Assembly (NCBI GenBank): GCA_021771035.1
Contig: JAETPU010000008.1
Span: 83,899 to 147,898, forward strand
Direction of reading: 5' to 3'
DNA from: Marvinbryantia formatexigens
GTDB lineage: Bacteria; Bacillota; Clostridia; Oscillospirales; Ruminococcaceae
DNA: 64,000 nt
Below the pieces are notes generated by a model that did no database searches, was not told where the DNA came from, and saw only the letters and a program-made list of their open reading frames with translations. The position numbers and the translations under genes are program-made. Positions 44,122 through 52,910 of the stretch are shown here, in pieces; positions within the stretch are counted from its first letter, which is position 1, and each line of letters starts with the position of its first letter.

Positions 44122-44655
44122 GCAGCACTCCTCCAATCATCGAAGCTGACTGCACATTCACGCTCCGCGTGAACATGGTATCACAACAAAGCCGAACCAA
44201 ACCGGGACGTTTTGCGCTTTGGCCTTGTCAAACACTGGCCGCACTTTCGGGCCGGTGAGCGAAACTCCAAGATATTCACGCTCCGCGTGAACATTGTACA
44301 CATCAAGGCCTGAACCAAACCGGGACGTTTCGCGGTTTGGCCTTGCCAAACACCGGCCATGCCTTCGGGCCGGTGAGCGAAACTCCAAGATATTCATGCT
44401 CCGCGTGAACATTGTACGCATCAAGGCCTGAACCAAACCGGGACGTTTCGCGGCTTGGCCTTGCCAAACACTAGCCGCACTTTCGGGCCGGTGAGCGAAA
44501 CTCCAAGGTATTCACGCTCCGCGTGAACATGGTATCACAACAAAGCCGAACCAAACCGGGACGTTTTGCGCTTTGGTCTTGCCAAACACCGGCCGCACTT
44601 TCGGACCGGTGAGCGAAACTCCAAGATATTCACGCTCCGCGTGAATATTGTATCA
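44122..44655 (-). repeat. Cluster T: 118-base tandem array of the structured repeat, four full copies plus a partial
   Basis: P1 left arms begin at 44209, 44327, 44445 and 44563, exactly 118 bases apart. Units share P1 (GTTTYGC/GCGAAAC), P2 (TTTGGC/GCCAAA with single changes), P3 (CCGGCC/GGCCGG type) and P4 (TTCACGC/GCGTGAA). Several single changes turn a pair into G-U or U-G if the plus strand is transcribed. A partial unit at 44122-44184 has only the AATCATC hairpin and P4. On the minus strand, TGTACAAT or TGATACCAT precedes each P4. The array lies upstream of hemC. Confidence 0.8.
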
Positions 44656-44797
44656 TAAAAACCGCAGCGCTGGGAGCGGATTTTGAAAAAATCCGGGAAA
44701 CCATAAAAAAGTCCTCAAAAGCATAATTTTTTCCAGATGTATGGCCCATCCCATCCGTCGTGCCTTGCGAAAAGCGGAATTTCTTTTCTCTTATACA

Positions 44798-44846
44798 CAA
44801 AACGGCGTTCCCTCCCCTGAGCCGCAGGAGCGGGAACGCCGTTTTG
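44798..44846. terminator. Bidirectional terminator
   Basis: AAAACGGCGTTCCC pairs with GGGAACGCCGTTTT across a 20-base loop. It separates the MerR gene from the repeat array; nothing else in 44656-45127 is assignable. Confidence 0.8.
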
Positions 44847-45127
44847 TGTGAGTATGTGGCTGCCGGGATTAGCTGGAGGCACCCATACCGGGGCAAGCCT
44901 TGGATATCATGGGCCTATCCGGCCGGGTTTAACGAGCCGGCGGCGGAGTGCAAGCCCTCGGTTTGCACTCAGAGTTTCCCGGAATTCATGCGCTCTCTGT
45001 TTATATCCCAAAATATCCGCGGGAAAAAGGCCCTGACGCCGTACAGGCAAAACTGAGGTGCTATCCTTGAGAAGCGCCGCCATGCCCGCGGGTACGCCGG
45101 CCCGGCCGTAATGTGGCGCATTGGCCT

Positions 45128-45859
45128 TTACCGGGCGCAGTAGACGGCAATGGCCTTACTGAGAAACTCGGCGGTCCCCTCCCCGGCCTTGTCGATGGAC
45201 CGGGTAAAGCGCTCATCTGCGAGATACATCTCGCCCAGCCCGGCTAAAATCTCCTTGGTGCATGGGTAAAAATGTTCCGTGATAAAATCCTGCCAGGCCT
45301 TCACCAGGGTCTGCGCCTCAGGAGAATCCGGCGGGGTATCCCGCACAGCGGCAAACCGGCTGAAAATTTGGGCCGTATGTTCCTGTACTGCCGCCCAGTC
45401 CTCCCGGGTGTAATTCCTGGTCTTCTGCTCCTGGGCGCGCCAGGCCTGGGTATCTCCCCAGCGCTCCTGGGCCTCCCGGGCATATTCCTGCCGGGTTTTT
45501 TCAAATTCGCTGCTGTCAAATTCCTGAAACCGCATCGCAGCATCTCCTTTCAGTGTGTGTTCCAGCAGCCCCAGCAGGCCATCCAGCCGTGCGCGCTTCA
45601 GCAGCAGGAGTTCCCGCTGTTTTTTTAAAGCTTCTGTACGGTTATAGCCGGGGCTGCCGAGGATTTCCTTAATCTGCCGGAGAGGAAAATCCAATTCCCG
45701 AAAAAAGAGGATTTGCTGCAGCAGGGCCAAATCCCCCTCATCATACAGGCGGTAACCCGCTTCGCTCACCTGGTGCGGCTTTAGCAGCCCAATCTCATCG
45801 TAATAGCGCAGCGTACGAATGGTGACTCCCGTAAGCTGGGCAACTTCCCTGATTTTCAT
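45128..45859 (-). CDS. MerR-family regulator with TipAS antibiotic-recognition domain
   Basis: A 243-residue regulator. The N-terminal MerR helix-turn-helix is clear in MKIREVAQLTGVTIRTLRYY and the wing GYRLYDEGDLALLQQ, followed by a dimerisation coiled coil (about 75-120) and an all-helical C-terminal domain with YTREDWAAVQEHTAQIF typical of TipAS. TipA-type proteins bind thiopeptides or related drugs and activate export genes, though no transporter is adjacent here. The start at 45859 follows aggagag. It is a single gene with a likely autoregulated promoter just upstream. Confidence 0.88.
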   Translation of the reverse strand: MKIREVAQLTGVTIRTLRYYDEIGLLKPHQVSEAGYRLYDEGDLALLQQILFFRELDFPLRQIKEILGSPGYNRTEALKKQRELLLLKRARLDGLLGLLEHTLKGDAAMRFQEFDSSEFEKTRQEYAREAQERWGDTQAWRAQEQKTRNYTREDWAAVQEHTAQIFSRFAAVRDTPPDSPEAQTLVKAWQDFITEHFYPCTKEILAGLGEMYLADERFTRSIDKAGEGTAEFLSKAIAVYCAR

Positions 45860-45992
45860 GAATTTATCTCTCCTGTAAAATTTCTGTGCGTGTAAGGTAC
45901 TGCTTTGTTCGAACACCATAAGCATACACGATGACGGTACGGGAGAGTCAATAGAAAAATATAATTTTCTTTGCGTTTTCCACTGCAGCCGG

Positions 45993-46673
45993 TCAGCGCC
46001 GGGGCATCTCAAAGCCCCCAAGGGCCCGATTCAGAAAGTCGTTCAGCGGTTTCATCCTGGAAAACACCGACAATGCCCCCGGGACAAAATCCCCCTGCAG
46101 CAGCTGGTCGTCCGAAACCGGATATTCCACATACCAGCTTTTATATTTCAGGTATTCCCCATTGGGATCCTCTGGATCATAACCTCTGGGCACATTTTTG
46201 AGCTTGGTCCCCTGAACCGAAAAGAGCTTTGCAAACTCAGGGGCCTGGATAATTTGTTCCCACTCCTCCCCGTGAGCGGCGATAGAGTCCCGTACAAGGG
46301 CAGTGGCGCCCGGGAACATATCGGCAAACAATCCTCCGCCTAAAAAGGAGCGGTTCCCCGGGCGTATCATCAAGTAGTATCCCACTGGAATCGGCAGCTT
46401 GCCCTTGGGGCCGATATGCGCCCGAAACGCCGGTTGATAGGAGGATTTGTCATGGCTGAACCGGGTATCCCGCATCAGCTTGAAGGTGAGGGAAGCCGGA
46501 TCCATCGGCAAAATGGCCTCATCCACAGATCCGAGACCGTCCATAAGCTCTCCAACCAGCTGCTGGAAGGCTAATTTCGCCTGACGGTAGAGTTCCTGGT
46601 TCCCATGAAACCACTCCCGGTTATTGTGCAGCTCAAGCTGGGATAAAAAGTCCAGCATCAACGCTTCTCTCAT
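45993..46673 (-). CDS. DUF2461 (TIGR02453) family protein
   Basis: A 226-residue cytoplasmic protein. LDFLSQLELHNNREWFHGNQ at the N-terminus, LTFKLMRDTRFSHDKSSYQP near residue 60 and GGGLFADMFPGATALV near 110 are the usual DUF2461 blocks. The family is widespread, with no proven activity. The ATG overlaps the stop of the sigma-factor gene (ATGA), so the two are translationally coupled. A joint role is possible but unknown. Confidence 0.88.
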   Translation of the reverse strand: MREALMLDFLSQLELHNNREWFHGNQELYRQAKLAFQQLVGELMDGLGSVDEAILPMDPASLTFKLMRDTRFSHDKSSYQPAFRAHIGPKGKLPIPVGYYLMIRPGNRSFLGGGLFADMFPGATALVRDSIAAHGEEWEQIIQAPEFAKLFSVQGTKLKNVPRGYDPEDPNGEYLKYKSWYVEYPVSDDQLLQGDFVPGALSVFSRMKPLNDFLNRALGGFEMPRR

Positions 46674-47527
46674 TCGGACACCTCCTGTGCTAATACGGTT
46701 TGAAAGCTCCGGGAGCCTATCAGCGCGCTCACCGAGTCCCTGACGGCCTGGGGAGAGCGGTAGGCCGGGAATTGGGCAAAAATTTGGGAAAGTCCGTCCA
46801 GGTGTTCCATCGCGTCGGTGCGCTGCACGATATCCTCCATCCGGCAGGGCTCCATCTCCTGAAAACTCAGGTGCGCAGGGTCGATACGATGGGTGGCGAC
46901 AGCATAATCCACCCGCTTTTTGCACGAACACATCCCGGTTTTGCTCAGCCCGCAGTATTCCGCTAAAAATGCGGCCATCCTCTTGCGGGTTCTGGAGAGC
47001 CGCTGCCGGTAGGCCTCGGGGGTCATATCCAGGATTTCCGCCGCAATCCGGCTGTCCAGGCGGAACATGGTGCCCAGAATATAGATGCAGCGGCTCTGGG
47101 GATCCAGGCACTGGAGCATCACATTGGTACAGGACAGCTTGAGTTCCTGCTCCAATAATCCCCTGTCCACGCCGCCGCTATTGTCCGGAATATCCCGTTC
47201 GCGCCCGGAAGCGATATCCGCGCCGTATTCCTCAAAGCTCAGGCACGCCTTGGCGAACATCCCTTTTTTATAATTTTTCAGATAGTTGACCGCAATCCGG
47301 AACACCCAGGTGGAAAGGCTGCTCTGTCCCCGAAAGGAGGACAGATGCGTCATCACCCGGATAAGGATCTCCTGGGACGCGTCCTGAGCGTCCTGAGGAA
47401 GCCCCAGCATCCGCAGGGAGAGATTGTACACCATATCCTGCACACTGCTTAAAATAGCCTCCAGCGCCTCCTGATTTCCTTGCACCGCCTGATTCACCAG
47501 AACGGATTCCTGTTCATTGTGTTTCAT
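46670..47527 (-). CDS. ECF-type sigma-70 family factor with cysteine-containing C-terminal extension
   Basis: A 285-residue protein. Sigma region 2 is at about residues 12-85 (DAQDASQEILIRVMTHLSSF, STWVFRIAVNYLKN) and region 4 at about 130-180 (QSRCIYILGTMFRLDSRIAAEIL, YRQRLSRTRKRM). Ordinary ECF factors end there. This one continues for about 100 residues with GMCSCKKRVDYAVATHRIDP and EMEPCRMEDI, so it probably has a built-in metal- or redox-sensing module that replaces an anti-sigma factor (inference). The start at 47527 follows ggaaggagaa. It is coupled to the DUF2461 gene. Confidence 0.85.
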   Translation of the reverse strand: MKHNEQESVLVNQAVQGNQEALEAILSSVQDMVYNLSLRMLGLPQDAQDASQEILIRVMTHLSSFRGQSSLSTWVFRIAVNYLKNYKKGMFAKACLSFEEYGADIASGRERDIPDNSGGVDRGLLEQELKLSCTNVMLQCLDPQSRCIYILGTMFRLDSRIAAEILDMTPEAYRQRLSRTRKRMAAFLAEYCGLSKTGMCSCKKRVDYAVATHRIDPAHLSFQEMEPCRMEDIVQRTDAMEHLDGLSQIFAQFPAYRSPQAVRDSVSALIGSRSFQTVLAQEVSE

Positions 47528-47680
47528 CGACCATTCTCCTTCCTTTTTGGAATGCCGTCCCCTCACCCGGTGGGCGCATTGGGAAAAGCCTCCTATTCAG
47601 TTAGACTCTCCAGGCTCCCCAGTGTGACAGGATTCGTCAAAAATATTTTCTGCAATCCCCAACAGGCCTCCCGTTCACCC

Positions 47681-47731
47681 AAAAAGAGACACACTGAGAA
47701 TCGTTACGAAAGCGCCTTCTCAATGTGTCTG
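47681..47731 (-). terminator. Terminator of the surface protein gene
   Basis: On the minus strand AGACACATTGAGAA pairs with TTCTCAGTGTGTCT and is followed by CTTTTT, 13 bases after the stop. Confidence 0.8.
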
Positions 47732-47743
47732 CTTTTATCGGAT

Positions 47744-50700
47744 TTACTTTTGTGCCCGGCGCCTGCGGGCTATCAGAAGAAACATGGCGGTCAGCAGGGA
47801 AATCCCAGCCGTACTCAGCGGGATAAGCAGCCCTGTGGCGTCCCCAGTGGAGACACGTTCAGAACCGTCGTTGGAATCCGGCTGTGCCTGGGAGGAGTGC
47901 TGCGCCTGATCGGAACTGCCCGGATCGCTGGATTGCCCCTGGGAGGAGCTGTTCCCGGAACCGGACGGCTCAGATCCTGAAAAACCGGACTGGGTATCTG
48001 AGGAGCTGCCCTGGGACTGTCCGCTGCTGGAGTCCGTCCCGCCGCTGGAATCTGCTCCGCTGCTGCTAGAACCGCCGGGCTCTTCCACGGTATCCCGCCA
48101 GGCCAGAGAATACACGGAAAACTTATCGCTTTCCACTGTAATGGAGGTGGGATCTCCGGCGTCCAAGTCCTGCAGGATCTGTGTGTTTACTTTCCCCTGC
48201 TCCTCATGGGTACGCAGCAGGAAAAACTCCCGGGTCACCCCCTCAGGCACTTCACTGAGTTCCTGAGGAATCGGGAACACCATGCGCACCGGGCTTGTAA
48301 GCGTATCCAGCCGCTGAGTTGTCTCCTGAGAGCCCTGGCGGATGGTCTTCACCACACTGACGTCGTAGTGGCCGTACAGCTTCCCATCTCCCAGCTGGCT
48401 GAGGATGGAATCCCGCTGCTGCCCGGTGGGCTGGGTGTCCTCCACGCACAGCGCCACCTCAAAGACAGCGGACGCGTCCTGGGCGAGCGTCTTGGCGTCC
48501 TGCGCCGTCATATTCTCCAAAAGCACCTTGGCTCCTGGGACGGCGACTTTATCCGAAACCACCACCGAAACACCCGGCAGGCTGGCTACGGCTTCGTTGA
48601 GCCTGTCACGCGCAGACTGGGAAACCTCGGCCTGCACCTGGGGCGAGAGCTCCTCAAAGTTCTGTTTGGCTTCCAGGATGGAGGCCGTTTGCTCCGGCGT
48701 AGGCGGCTGCTGGGGGTCAACAGGCGTCAGGCCCTCGATTTTTTCTTCCACATCCTGGGGAGAAAGCGGCACAAAGGACACGGTGATCTGGCAGTCCTCC
48801 TGCACATCGGGCAAGGTGAGGCTGTCGCCTTTCACATCGCCGGAGATATCTGTTCCGTTCAGCATAACCTGCGCGCGGTACCCGGCGTCGGGCGCCAGGA
48901 GTACCTTCACCTGGCTGCCCGCCACTGTCTGAAATTGTGTGGGAGAGAGAATGCTGCCGTGCCCGCCGTCCTGGTTCACCTGAATGTTCAGCACCCGGCC
49001 GTTGACGCCGGTGAGCGTGGCGGTACCCGCGGCGGTTTCATAGTTCGAAAAATTCTCCGCGTTTGTTTCGGGGGTAAAGGTCCAGGTGTATTCATGCTCG
49101 CCCTCCTGCAGGGTCTGGCTATCATCCCAGCGGATGGTGCCGGGGGTATCCCCCTTAGACAGGGAGATCTCCGGCAGGCCGTCGGCGGTATTGATGAGCC
49201 CTGTGGGAAAATTGGGATTGACCGCCGGCTTCGCCTGGCGCAGATCCACCACAAAATCATGGGTCTGCGTATCAAAGACAACCGCCTTGTTCTGCTCGTT
49301 TACCAGGCAGGCCCGCACCCTCACGGAACAAGTGATGGCATAGGGCGCGCGGACATCCGTCACCAGATAGGTGTTTTTATCGAATCCCGCCAGGACAGCC
49401 GGGCTTGATCCAATGGTACCCCAAGTCCAGGTGTAATCAAACACCACATCTCCCGGGCCCGCCTCGCCGATGGGCTTGGCCAGGGGGTGCGCAGCCGTCA
49501 CAGTGAGGGCCTGGGGAACACCGTCGTACACCTTGTCGATTCCGTCGCTGTAGGTGATCACCGGCTTCTCCAGGGAGATAAAGGAATGCAGAATATCGGT
49601 GGTGACCAAATCCGTGGGTTTTACCGGGTTGATCGAAGAGGCTGTCAGCCCCCACTGCTTGCCGGAAATTTGGGGGAACTGGTAGCTGGAATCGGTGGCC
49701 CAGTTTCCCTGGGCGTCCTTTACAAAATTGTAGGGCTGGTTATACAGGCGCTCTATCGTGCCCACGGTATCGGAGCCGTCCAGAAAGCGTACCGTCATCT
49801 CATAGCTCAAACGCTGGGGATACTTGCTGCCGGTCAGGACTGTCTTCACATAGGCGTAGTCCTCGGCATCGGCGCATACAAGCGCCTGCAGCGTGGTACT
49901 GGTAATGCTTCCGAAGGAATTGCTCACCAGGAATTTTGTATTGGCGGGATCTGCTTTTTTAGGCAGATAGATGGTCTCCAATTTACTGTCCCCGAACGCC
50001 TTCGCGCCAATGGACTGTATCCACTCCGGAATCCTAACAACTCCCGTCAGGCCGCAGGATCGAAAGGTGGAAGCCGGCAGCGCTGTCAACTGCGTAGCCT
50101 TTGTGAGATCCACCTGAGTGATGCCGGCGTTTCCCGAAAACACAACCGTCCCCAGATTTTTCAGGCTCTGGGGAAGCACCAGGGTTCCTGTAAAATGCGC
50201 CTCCCGGAACGCGCTGTCCCCGATGGTTTCCAACCCCTCCGGGAGTGTCAGAGTACCGCTCAGGCTCGTTTTGCTGAAGGCGTATCTCTTGACCTCCCGG
50301 ATGGAGTCGGGCAGCTGCAAGGTGCCCGTGAAACCGGAGGTTCCCGAGAACGCGTATTCGCCGATTACCCGGACATTCGGCGGGAAAACAAGCGAACCGG
50401 ACAGGTCGGCATCATCGATGAAGGCATTGTCCCCAATGGATTCCAGGGACAGCGCCCCGGTTAAATCCAGGCTGATAAATCGGCACCCAGCGTTGGCGGG
50501 AGTATACGTGACGCGAAACGCCGAGGCACCGATGGCTTTCACCGGCACGCCGCCGATAGTTTCCGGGATCACCAGATGGATATTCTGCTTCTGCTCCTCA
50601 GTGAGCCCGGCCAGATAGGCAGGCTTCAGCCCGGTGATAGTGCCTGTGGAGGCGGTGAAGGCAAAATCCGACTCCCCGGGCGTCACCTGAACGCCTTCCC

Positions 50701-51127
50701 TGGAATTGGAGCTGTCCTGTCCGGCGATCACAACTTCAATCTCCGGCGCCACGGCATCCGGCCCCAGCGTATAAAGGGCCGAGTCCCAAACGGGAGTAAA
50801 GGTATAACGCTCAAATTGGGTGTTGGCATAATCATCCGCACAAACCCAAGTGACCTCAATTTCCCGGGAAACCATCTCCCCGCTGAGAAAAACCGTCAGC
50901 GTTTCAGGCAGCCCCAGCTGCGGGAGAGACGGCTTCTGCTCAAATTCCCACCGGCTCTTTTCCAGCGGTTCAAACCCGGCCAGTACAGCCGGCACGGTTT
51001 GTATCTCTTGGCTTTGACCCTTCCCATCCTCCGCGCTGCTTTGTCCTGCCAGCACCTGGAACCCCGACATCCCCGTCAGGATGCTCAGTACCAGCACAAC
51101 AGCAAGCGCCTTTCGCAATCTGCTCAT
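47744..51127 (-). CDS. BspA-like leucine-rich-repeat cell-surface protein
   Basis: A 1127-residue exported protein. The signal peptide is MSRLRKALAVVLVLSILTGM onward, cut near LAG. About residues 150-390 hold BspA-type LRR_5 repeats (LESIGDNAFIDD, VRVIGEYAFSG, LETIGDSAFRE, IQSIGAKAFGD). Later come Ig-like sections and an InlB-B-like repeat with GGHGSILSPTQFQTVAGSQV. A long Ser/Gly-rich spacer leads to VSTGDATGLLIPL, a hydrophobic helix and RRRRAQK. That end resembles a sortase signal with a weak motif, or a plain membrane anchor. A role in adhesion is likely. The start follows gagggag. Confidence 0.88.
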   Translation of the reverse strand: MSRLRKALAVVLVLSILTGMSGFQVLAGQSSAEDGKGQSQEIQTVPAVLAGFEPLEKSRWEFEQKPSLPQLGLPETLTVFLSGEMVSREIEVTWVCADDYANTQFERYTFTPVWDSALYTLGPDAVAPEIEVVIAGQDSSNSREGVQVTPGESDFAFTASTGTITGLKPAYLAGLTEEQKQNIHLVIPETIGGVPVKAIGASAFRVTYTPANAGCRFISLDLTGALSLESIGDNAFIDDADLSGSLVFPPNVRVIGEYAFSGTSGFTGTLQLPDSIREVKRYAFSKTSLSGTLTLPEGLETIGDSAFREAHFTGTLVLPQSLKNLGTVVFSGNAGITQVDLTKATQLTALPASTFRSCGLTGVVRIPEWIQSIGAKAFGDSKLETIYLPKKADPANTKFLVSNSFGSITSTTLQALVCADAEDYAYVKTVLTGSKYPQRLSYEMTVRFLDGSDTVGTIERLYNQPYNFVKDAQGNWATDSSYQFPQISGKQWGLTASSINPVKPTDLVTTDILHSFISLEKPVITYSDGIDKVYDGVPQALTVTAAHPLAKPIGEAGPGDVVFDYTWTWGTIGSSPAVLAGFDKNTYLVTDVRAPYAITCSVRVRACLVNEQNKAVVFDTQTHDFVVDLRQAKPAVNPNFPTGLINTADGLPEISLSKGDTPGTIRWDDSQTLQEGEHEYTWTFTPETNAENFSNYETAAGTATLTGVNGRVLNIQVNQDGGHGSILSPTQFQTVAGSQVKVLLAPDAGYRAQVMLNGTDISGDVKGDSLTLPDVQEDCQITVSFVPLSPQDVEEKIEGLTPVDPQQPPTPEQTASILEAKQNFEELSPQVQAEVSQSARDRLNEAVASLPGVSVVVSDKVAVPGAKVLLENMTAQDAKTLAQDASAVFEVALCVEDTQPTGQQRDSILSQLGDGKLYGHYDVSVVKTIRQGSQETTQRLDTLTSPVRMVFPIPQELSEVPEGVTREFFLLRTHEEQGKVNTQILQDLDAGDPTSITVESDKFSVYSLAWRDTVEEPGGSSSSGADSSGGTDSSSGQSQGSSSDTQSGFSGSEPSGSGNSSSQGQSSDPGSSDQAQHSSQAQPDSNDGSERVSTGDATGLLIPLSTAGISLLTAMFLLIARRRRAQK

Positions 51128-51644
51128 CTTTTGCTCCCTCTCTTTGTATATGGCCCATCCATTTCCCCTGCCATCCTGTGCCCCGGTAAATCCGCCCGGA
51201 GCACAGGACACTGCTAAAAACGGTAACACAAAACCGCAAGACTACCCTACCCAGAGGCATTGGGCCGCTCCTGCTTGGGCTCCATTGTACTCCTTTTCAT
51301 CGGGAAAAGATAGTCCTGGCGTCATACTTTATTAGGGAATTTCTTCCGAAGTGCAGGTTTTTTCAAATTCTGGAATTCATGTTGCCTGGAGCAGTGAACG
51401 GCCATTCTTCCAAAGCTATGCCAATCCCGCCCATTCGGTTCCGGTAATGGCAGAGGTCGATCCCAGTCTTCGCACCGGCGGCGGGTAACTCAGACAAAAA
51501 GCCGCCAGAATCCGGATTGCCGGGCTCTGCGGGGCGTTCGGTTAAAACTGGGGCTCCTTTCAATTGGACATATGCCGCCGCTTCGTTTGCCGCAGGGGCA
51601 CAACTTTACCCCAAATCGCGCAGTACCGCAGCCGGAACAGAAGC
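51128..51644. other. Gene-free stretch upstream of the surface protein gene
   Basis: Short overlapping frames only. The surface-protein promoter should lie in its first part, but I could not place one. Confidence 0.4.
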
Positions 51645-51785
51645 TTAATACTGAAATTCAAGCAGATTCGAAGCCCCAACACGCAGCGCCTTGGCAATAT
51701 GAAAGAGAACCTCCAGCGACATCGTGGTTATCATACAACCTGAAAGGTCCATGGCCGAACCCAGACCCAGTGCCGACGCCGAACG
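51645..51785 (-). pseudogene. Remnant of an XRE-family regulator (C-terminal half)
   Basis: Minus-strand translation gives SAMDLSGCMITTMSLEVLFH then IAKALRVGASNLLEFQY and a stop. This matches the second half of the XRE fold (usual form: LEVLLKIAKALGVSASELLE). The recognition helices are missing upstream, where the frame is closed. It is probably a decayed mobile-element or toxin-antitoxin regulator. Confidence 0.55.
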
Positions 51786-52386
51786 GATGAGCGGTGCATT
51801 CAGAATCCGTATTCATAGCACAAAATGCCGAATGAACGAGCCGTTTTTTCACCATGCAAGTACAAGACAAAAAAACAGCTCGTAGGTTTGGGCGGTGTTC
51901 GTTTTCGCCGGCGCTTTCTACCAATGCACTCTAACGAAAACAGGCAGAACCATGTGGGCGCGACACCTTTCCAACGGGGATACGTACAATAAGCGAGAGC
52001 CTTTCGGCTCTCGCTTATTGTTGATATACAGGGGCTGGGAAACCTTTTAGCGGTTCCTCATTTTTGGCCCTCCGCGATGGAAAGAGGTATGCAAAAACCA
52101 GAGGAAATATGCGACTGGGCCGTTGCTTCGAAAGCAAGGATGACAAACTAGCTTTCTATAGCAAGCAGCTGGAAAAGAGCATAGCGCGAAATCCACATAA
52201 GCACTGGGTTTAAGGGCACAGACGCAAAAACAGCCCTCCGCAATGGAGAGCTGCTCTTGTATCAAAGTTTATGCTTTGATTTGAGCTTGCGCTGCAAAAG
52301 AAATCCCCGCTGCTCACGGGAGCGAAACGGCAAAATTTATCCACCCCCAGTTTAACTGGGGAATTTTTCCGCCTGCTCGGCGACAT
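51786..52386. other. Gap with several hairpins, no supported gene
   Basis: ACGAGC-GTTTTTT/AAAAAAC-GCTCGT forms an inverted repeat at about 51836-51883. AAGCGAGAGC/GCTCTCGCTT lies near 51990-52020. CAGC-CTCC/GGAG-GCTG near 52232-52254 is followed by TTTTT on the minus strand. These look like terminators of genes no longer present. A 60-codon plus-strand frame ending near 52213 is not recognisable. Confidence 0.45.
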
Positions 52387-52425
52387 AAAAAAACAGAGCC
52401 TGGAACGCGAATCGCGTCCAGGCTC
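52387..52425 (-). terminator. Terminator of the tRNA-Leu gene
   Basis: GAGCCTGGA and TCCAGGCTC pair on the minus strand and are followed by TGTTTTTTT, directly after the tRNA 3' end. Confidence 0.85.
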
Positions 52426-52432
52426 AGTCTAA

Positions 52433-52516
52433 TGGTGCGGCAAACGGGACTTGAACCCGTACGTCAAAGACACACGCCCCTCAAACGTGCCTGTCTGCCT
52501 ATTCCAGCACTGCCGC
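52433..52516 (-). tRNA. tRNA-Leu, anticodon GAG
   Basis: The minus strand folds into an 84-base cloverleaf including an encoded CCA. The acceptor stem is GCGGCAG with TTGCCGC, the anticodon loop TTGAGGG on stem CACGT/GCGTG gives GAG (leucine codons CUC and CUU), and the T arm is CGGGTTCAAGTCCCG. The long variable arm is typical of class II leucine tRNAs. Confidence 0.95.
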
Positions 52517-52739
52517 AAAGAACGAATTAATTATACCAATCCCAGCATATTTTGTCAACAGTTTTTTCCTTGACTTTTTTCAACAGGTAAAAAACTATTG
52601 TTTTCTCTCCTGACACCGCCTGTATGGCCTGTAAAAACCGCGGGGGCCAAAAGTATCGATGCCCCGCCAAACCGGCGGCAATCCGAATGGGGGAACTCCT
52701 TTTCTCTCTGGGAGGACGAACCCCCTTTTCCATCCTTTC

Positions 52740-52769
52740 TTGACAGGGTGCAGACGGTTAGAATATAAT
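52740..52769 (+). promoter_or_regulatory. Promoter of trpB-trpA
   Basis: TTGACA at 52740-52745 and TATAAT at 52764-52769 are both perfect consensus, separated by 18 bases. Transcription should start near 52776, giving a leader of about 135 bases. Confidence 0.8.
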
Positions 52770-52808
52770 AAAAAGACTATCGAACCGGCCCGGAATGATA
52801 CGCTTTTT

Positions 52809-52876
52809 GCCGGGAGTATCAGGCTGCTCCATACTCACTCAAACGCGGCAGCCTGACGCACTGTAATGCTCCCGGC
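52809..52876 (+). promoter_or_regulatory. Structured 5' leader of trpB-trpA
   Basis: GCCGGGAG (52809-52816) pairs with CTCCCGGC (52869-52876), and inside it CAGGCTGC (52820) pairs with GCAGCCTG (ending 52855). The ribosome site follows 20 bases later. There is no U tract, T-box sequence or tandem Trp codons, so a translational or RNA-stability control is more likely than classic attenuation. Confidence 0.5.
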
Positions 52877-52910
52877 CGGCAAATTCCGGGAAAAGAAAGG
52901 AAACAAAAAC

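Noticed and set aside
44158..44436. A 92-codon minus-strand frame with repeated segments such as MFTRS and SRFGSG, seen also in other repeat clusters
   Set aside because: It is the translated 118-base repeat, not a gene. Similar frames occur at every cluster, stem changes ignore the reading frame, and there is no ribosome site.
52030..52213. A roughly 60-codon plus-strand frame with RDGKRYAKTRG and DDKLAFYSKQLEKS
   Set aside because: The composition looks protein-like, but there is no start signal and I could not place it in any family.
52809..52876. T-box or Trp leader-peptide attenuator upstream of trpB
   Set aside because: There is no T-box consensus, no tandem Trp codons and no U tract after the stem.
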